This document shows, piece after piece, positions 59,413 to 64,000 of a stretch of 64,000 nt of DNA. A model generated the notes under the pieces. That model did not search any database. It saw only the letters and a program-made list of their open reading frames with translations, and was not told where the DNA came from. Position 1 is the stretch's first letter, and each line of letters opens with the position of its first letter. Made by a program: the position numbers and the translations under genes. This DNA comes from Pleurotus ostreatus/Saccharomyces cerevisiae fusant (taxonomy: Eukaryota > Opisthokonta), in NCBI GenBank assembly GCA_024196135.1, contig JAMQCK010000080.1:1-64000 (forward strand). Reading direction: 5' to 3'.

Positions 59413-60954
59413 ATGACACACGCTGCGCTCCCCCCGGAGATCTGGCTGCACATCGCGCAGTGCCTGGATGACCAGTATATCCAGCGGCGGGAGCACCGCT
59501 TGCACGAGGTGTCGAGCGTGTTTCTGCAGGTCGCGCTCGACCGGCGGTACCGCGCGCTCAAGGTGACGGATATCACGCAGCAGTCGATACATAGGATCGA
59601 GCGGCTGGCGTAGGTCTTTCCCTCGACATGCGTAGTGCCGATCAAGCTGACAGGGCAGTTTAGGGATCCAGCTATCGCCTGTCGCGTCCGATCGCTGACG
59701 CTGGCGCCGCATCTGAATACGAACCGCGCGCGGGGCGGCGTCGCGGGGCATGGCGCGGCCATGACGATCTTTGGCGGGCTCGTTGGCGCGCTGCTGCGCC
59801 CTTCGGGCCCGACGACGCAGCAGTCTGCGTGCGTCTTCGAGGACTGGCTGAGGGTCATCATTCGCGTGCTGCCTTTGCTCTCTAGTTTGGATACCTTCGG
59901 CCTACACACGGACACCCTCGACCCCGCGAAGCTCGATATCCAGCCCCTGGTCACCTGTGCATGGCAATCGTCCTGCGCTCACGTCACCGACCTTCGCTTG
60001 CAAGCCTCCCTCCCTGGTTTCGCCACACTTCTCCACCCCAAACCGCACCTCCCCCATCTTGAGCGCCTCAAGCTCACATTCATCCACGCAAACCAACCTG
60101 CACCCGACGCGGAGGACGCACTCCTCGCCTGTGTTGCCCCCTTCGTGAACCGACATGCTGGCCGCCTGTGCGCGCTTCGCGTTCACTTCTGGACCTACCT
60201 TCTCCACCTGGACTTGGCGCCGCTGTTCAACGCACTACGTCCCCTCCCTGCGCTGCATACCTTCGCCCTGCATGCGCCCTACACAGAAGTCGTACGCTCC
60301 GACCCTACCGGACTAGTGCGCCTTCTCTGTACGCCCTCATTACGCACCGTCTACCTCTGCGGAAATGCGCGTTCCACTGCCCCCGTCGCCGTCGAGCCCG
60401 ACCCGCTCCTCGTTGACTTCGTGTGCCGACTGGCGGAGGAGGAGGCGGCGCTGAGGTCGGTGAGCACCCTCGACATCTGCGCTGCCACGTCACCAGGAGG
60501 CCTACCGGCGTTCCGAAAGCTCCTCGCCTGCCTGGCGCCCACACTCGGGACACTGCGCGTGCGCGAGTACGACCTGGCCCCGGAAGAGTTGCAGGAGCTC
60601 GTCGGCGCTCTTGCGGGGTCGAGCAGCATCACATCGCTGGCGCTCAATATCCGAGCCCTTTGCCCGATTCTGTTCGACGTGCTGTATACGGCCTTGCCGG
60701 GGCTGAGGAGATTGACTCTGAACATCAAGGATGCGATGTTCGACCCTGTGTCTCGAGTGAGGCGGCTTGCCCTCTTCTGTACCTTCGTGCTGACGCGCTC
60801 CCAGGCAGCATTTCGCGATGCTATGGACGAGCGCAGGTACGAGGAATGGAAGTTGGAGGAGCTGGAGATACGGAATAGGATCGATGCTGTGACGATGGGT
60901 AGTCTGAAGAAAGCTATGCCTCGCGCTGTTGTGACCTCGCTTGGTACGCTCTGA
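59413..60954 (+). CDS. F-box protein with leucine-rich repeats
   Basis: Probable substrate receptor for an SCF ubiquitin ligase. Exons 59413-59609 and 59664-60954 encode 495 residues. The F-box region opens the protein (LPPEIWLHIAQCL, then EVSSVFLQVALDRRYRALKV). The remainder has irregular Leu-rich segments such as HLPHLERLKLTF and LRSVSTLDIC. The 54-nt intron (GTAGGT to TTTAG, with CTGAC before it) is multiple-of-three in length and removes a TAG that would otherwise stop translation at residue 67. Its splicing gives ERLADPAIACRVRSL, the usual transition in this family. Confidence 0.82.
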
Positions 60955-61508
60955 GATGGGTATAGTCCGTTTGCGGGCATGGTAGATTCCTCGGTACTGT
61001 ATTGGACGGTCTTACTACATACATATCACTGTTGTACTGCACTATATACAATTTCCACGTCATCCAACGCACCCCGCGCCTAATAACCGCCCGCCGCTGA
61101 CGCGTCGACGACGAACGACTAATTCCAAGTTGAAGTTCGACCGGGGACCACCGAGGGCATGATCCGGCCGGGCCCGTCGCCGGCGGCAATTTTCCCGCGG
61201 ACATATAAAGGCGCGGTGTGTGCTGCTGATTCAGTCACTTGCCGTCGACGCACTCGCCGCCTGCCTCGCGAACTCAGAGCCTGCAGCCCGCCTTCACGAT
61301 TTCGTCCCACTACTTATCCCACCCCCCTCACAGTTTTCTCTGTTCAGGCAGAGGATTCATGCTTCGTCCGCCAACGGCTACCGTCAGACAGAAGAGATTC
61401 TTGCATCCCGAGCCCGCTTTTAGTCTTGTAAGTGGCAGGCCTCGTGTGGTAGGCCAGGATGGTGGCTGACGAGGTTTGCAGCGCTAAACATCCTTCAAAT
61501 CTTCCAAC
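60955..61508 (+). promoter_or_regulatory. eIF5 promoter with TATA box and 5'-UTR intron
   Basis: TATAAA at 61204-61209 lies about 300 bp before the eIF5 ATG. A 54-nt GTAAGT...TTTGCAG intron at 61428-61481, with CTGAC before its end, fits a spliced 5' leader. Positions 60955-61150 hold the F-box gene 3' flank and no other gene. Confidence 0.45.
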
Positions 61509-62893
61509 ATGGCTTCCGGAGTTGTTAACATTCGCCGCGATGTGGACGACAAGTTCTACCGCTACCGGTGCGTCACACGTTCCACTACCCAAGGCACATA
61601 CTGACCCGCCCCCAGCATGCCCGTTCTGACCACCAAGATCGAGGGCAAGGGCAACGGCATCAAGACCGTACTCCCCAACATGTCCGACGTGGCGCGCGCG
61701 CTCTCACGCCCGCCCACCTACCCCACCAAGTTCTTCGGCTGCGAGCTCGGCGCGCAGACCTCCTTCGACGAAAAGAACGACCGCTACATCGTGAACGGCG
61801 CGCACGACGCGACCCGCCTCCGCGAGCTCCTCGACGGCTTCATCGACAAGTTCGTCCTCTGCAAGGCGTGCAAGAACCCGGAGACGGACCTCGTGATCCT
61901 CAAGCAGGGCCGCTCCGAGGACATCATCCGCGACTGCAAGGCGTGCGGCGAGCGCACCGGCGTGGACATGCGCCACAAGCTCACGACGTTCATCATCAAG
62001 AACCCGCCCGTGAAGGTGAAGAAGGGCAAGAAGCGCACCGGGGCGGGCGATGCGGCCGCGGGCGTCGGGGGCGGCGGCGCGGACACGCCCGGGAACGGCG
62101 AGGCTGGCGATGGTGGTGCTGAGTCCGACGACGAGCTGACGAAGAAGATCAAGGCGGAGGCCGCCGAGCTCAATCAGGAGACGCAGATCGGGAAGGAGGA
62201 CTGGTCCGCGGACACGTCGCCCGAGGCCGTCAAGCAGCGCATCAAGGCGCTCGAGGGCGCCATGGGCAACGTCGCGCTCAACGGAGACGATGAGGGCAGC
62301 GACGACGACGCGAACAGCCCGTACGGCCAGCTCGGCCGCTGGATCGAGGAGAACCGTGATGAGGAAGAGCCGAAGGCGTTCGCGATCGCGATCTTCAAGA
62401 AGGCGCAGGACCTTGGCATCGACAAGAAGCACAAGACGGTGCTCGTGCTCGTGCAGGCGCTCTTCACCGAGGATGTGCTCAAGGAGGTCCGCGCGTATGC
62501 GCCGCTGCTTGTTAAGGTGTGTTTCGTATGCCCCGCTCGTCGATCTCTACTGACATCGCTTTAGCTCGTCACCTCCGAGAAGCACCAGAAGGCTCTTCTG
62601 GGCGGTATCGAGCGCCTCGTCGGCATCACCCACCCCGACCTCATCCCCGCCGTCCCCAAGATCCTCATGGAGCTCTACCAGGCCGACATCCTCGAGGAGG
62701 AGGTCGTCAAGAACTGGGGCACGCACGTCAGTAAGAAGTACACCGACAAGGATACTAGCAAGCGGGTCAGGAAGGCGAGCGAGCCGTTCCTCAAGGTATG
62801 TTGCGAGTGATTGTGAACGAGGTGGATGGTCGCTGATCGTATCTGCAGTGGCTCGACGAGGCGGACGACGATGATGACGATGACGATGAGTAG
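61509..62893 (+). CDS. TIF5: translation initiation factor eIF5
   Basis: GTPase-activating protein for eIF2 and scaffold of the 43S pre-initiation complex. Exons 61509-61567, 61616-62516, 62565-62795 and 62849-62893 encode 411 residues. The N-terminal domain has FYRYRMP, where Arg18 matches the catalytic finger Arg15 of human eIF5, and EGKGNGIKT. The C4 zinc finger uses CKAC and CKAC (about 103-137). An acidic linker follows, then the C-terminal HEAT/W2 domain with [12 protein letters not shown] and LVKNWG-like motifs ([10 protein letters not shown]). The end is [14 protein letters not shown], the acidic-aromatic box that binds eIF2beta and eIF3. Codon use is strongly GC-biased, as for highly expressed genes. 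Confidence 0.96.
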
Positions 62894-63063
62894 ATCGCCG
62901 CGCATGACTGGTTATATCGTACAGGGTCCTATGCTATAGGAATACATCGTTTGTCTGTTGTTTGGAACATATGCATCTTTCTCTACGTCTACCTTCTGCG
63001 TGTCCGTGTCTGAGCCTGTGGATATGGGCATGCCTGCGTAGGTTCTTCTCAGAGCACACACGC

Positions 63064-63876
63064 TCATGCGAAGTGCGTCGCTGGCCGCGCCTGCTTCTCC
63101 CCATCTACCCACATGTCGACCTTCTCGTCGTAAAAGCAGACGTAGCCGCGGATGCTGCTGCTTTCGAGCGTCGGGTATCGGTATGACCAGGCGATGTCTT
63201 TGATAATCTCGCCGTTTAGGAGTTGGACGTGCCAGTAGCGGGCTTCGCCCTAGGCCGAGTGTCAGTGGCTGGCTTCCAGACCCGAATGCGGGCCCTTGTG
63301 TGCCTCGCAAGGCCTGTAGCCAAGAATGCAACACTGAGCATGAACGCAGCCTGTACGCACCTTGTATGGACACCGCGAAGTCGTATCCGAAGGGACGAGC
63401 AGCTCGACCTGGCAGTCCGTCTGCGGGATATAGGTCCGTGGCGTGAGTGTTGTCTCGTAGAGCATACGAGGCGCGCGGGTCTCAGCGACCATCAAGCCAT
63501 TGATCTCGATGCGAACATGTCGGGAGGACTGGAGGATGTCGACGCGCTGCGTTCTCAGTCGTAAGCATCTGTCCCTACCGTCCGCAAGTCATGAGCGCGA
63601 CGAGAGCAGTAGCATACCTTATACGGATCCTTCGGATGCACAAAAATCTCCTCATCCTCCTCAAACCACGCGTCCATCGCGTTAAAGTCCAGCTTGAAAA
63701 ACCCCTCGAGCGGCGATATCGGGTTGCTGTACTTCGTCAGGCCGTTCGGCGCGCGCTTGTGACCCGCGGCGATGTCGTAGAGCGCGCCGTCGGGGATGAG
63801 GCGCATGTTGTGCAGGTACCAGGCCGGGAGCTCGTTGTTGGGGAAAAAGTAGGTCGGGTATTGGGGTCTTTCCCAT
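63064..63876 (-). CDS. DUF427-domain protein, 5' end beyond the window
   Basis: Three exons are visible (63618-63876, 63361-63546, 63064-63249), in phase with each other. The first begins after an acceptor CTCCAG with one base of a split codon, and no start or donor is identifiable up to 64000, so the gene runs off the right edge. The visible 210 residues have FFPNNELPAWYL, HPKDPYKRVDIL, VAETRAPRMLYETTL, and the DUF427 core EARYWHVQLLNGEIIKDIAW with YRYP and GYVCFYDEKVDMWVDG. DUF427 proteins are small beta-rich proteins of unknown biochemical function. The stop follows ATHFA. Confidence 0.85.
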
Positions 63877-64000
63877 CTGGAGAGGGATCATGTGAATGAA
63901 GCTCGCGTAGAGCGCAGTGGACGGCAAACGTGGGGGGATAAGGAAAATATGACGTAGCTATGATTGAGTAGTATGCTAAAAGCAAGAGTATAGTAGATAA

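Noticed and set aside
59611..59613. In-frame TAG that seems to split the F-box/LRR gene
   Set aside because: A 54-nt GT-AG intron (59610-59663) removes it in phase and gives the expected protein junction, so neither a pseudogene nor stop-codon readthrough is needed.

Overview
The window looks like nuclear DNA of a wood-decay agaricomycete fungus (polypore-like basidiomycete). It is GC-rich, genes are dense and mostly on the minus strand, and coding regions are cut by many 48-60 nt GT-AG introns. The gene content fits: GMC alcohol and aryl-alcohol oxidases, a secreted GH10 xylanase, FunK1 kinases and F-box/LRR proteins. All gene models were built by hand from splice signals and reading phase. 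For the intact models given an exon list, the summed coding length is a whole number of codons and the phase is preserved at each junction. No alignment or expression data were available.

Layout. 0.2-7.7 kb: a SAP-like hypothetical protein, an ER DnaJ chaperone ending in HDEL, and an F-box protein. 7.9-20.6 kb: a lignocellulose block on the minus strand, made of alcohol oxidase, membrane-anchored aryl-alcohol-type GMC enzyme, GH10 xylanase, intron-bearing tRNA-Lys, V-ATPase subunit e and a second alcohol oxidase. 20.9-31 kb: a tentative small gene, a disordered nuclear protein with a GC-AG intron, a diphosphoinositol-phosphate Nudix hydrolase and a Yke4/ZIP7-type zinc transporter with unusually long introns. 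32-40 kb: PAM17, a TEA/ATTS transcription factor and the Rfc5-type clamp-loader subunit. 40.5-51.2 kb: a duplicated, decaying region with a truncated GMC pseudogene, two tandem FunK1 kinase genes, a HEN1 fragment and the complete HEN1 methyltransferase. 51.6-54.9 kb: a PEX11-type peroxisome protein and an MDR-family reductase. 56.3-57.0 kb: a 739-bp foldback element with 320-bp arms identical in inverted orientation. Its right arm supplies the last codons and stop of TAN1. 59.4-64 kb: an F-box/LRR protein, eIF5 and a DUF427 protein cut by the window edge.

How the genes fit together. The oxidases make H2O2 while the xylanase opens hemicellulose, so the first third reads as a plant-cell-wall decay neighbourhood set among housekeeping genes. 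The most unusual content is in the second half: the foldback element fused to TAN1, a HEN1 protein with a Gly-Trp-rich tail resembling Argonaute hooks, and FunK1 paralogues with patchwork identity, one carrying a frameshift and the other an early stop.
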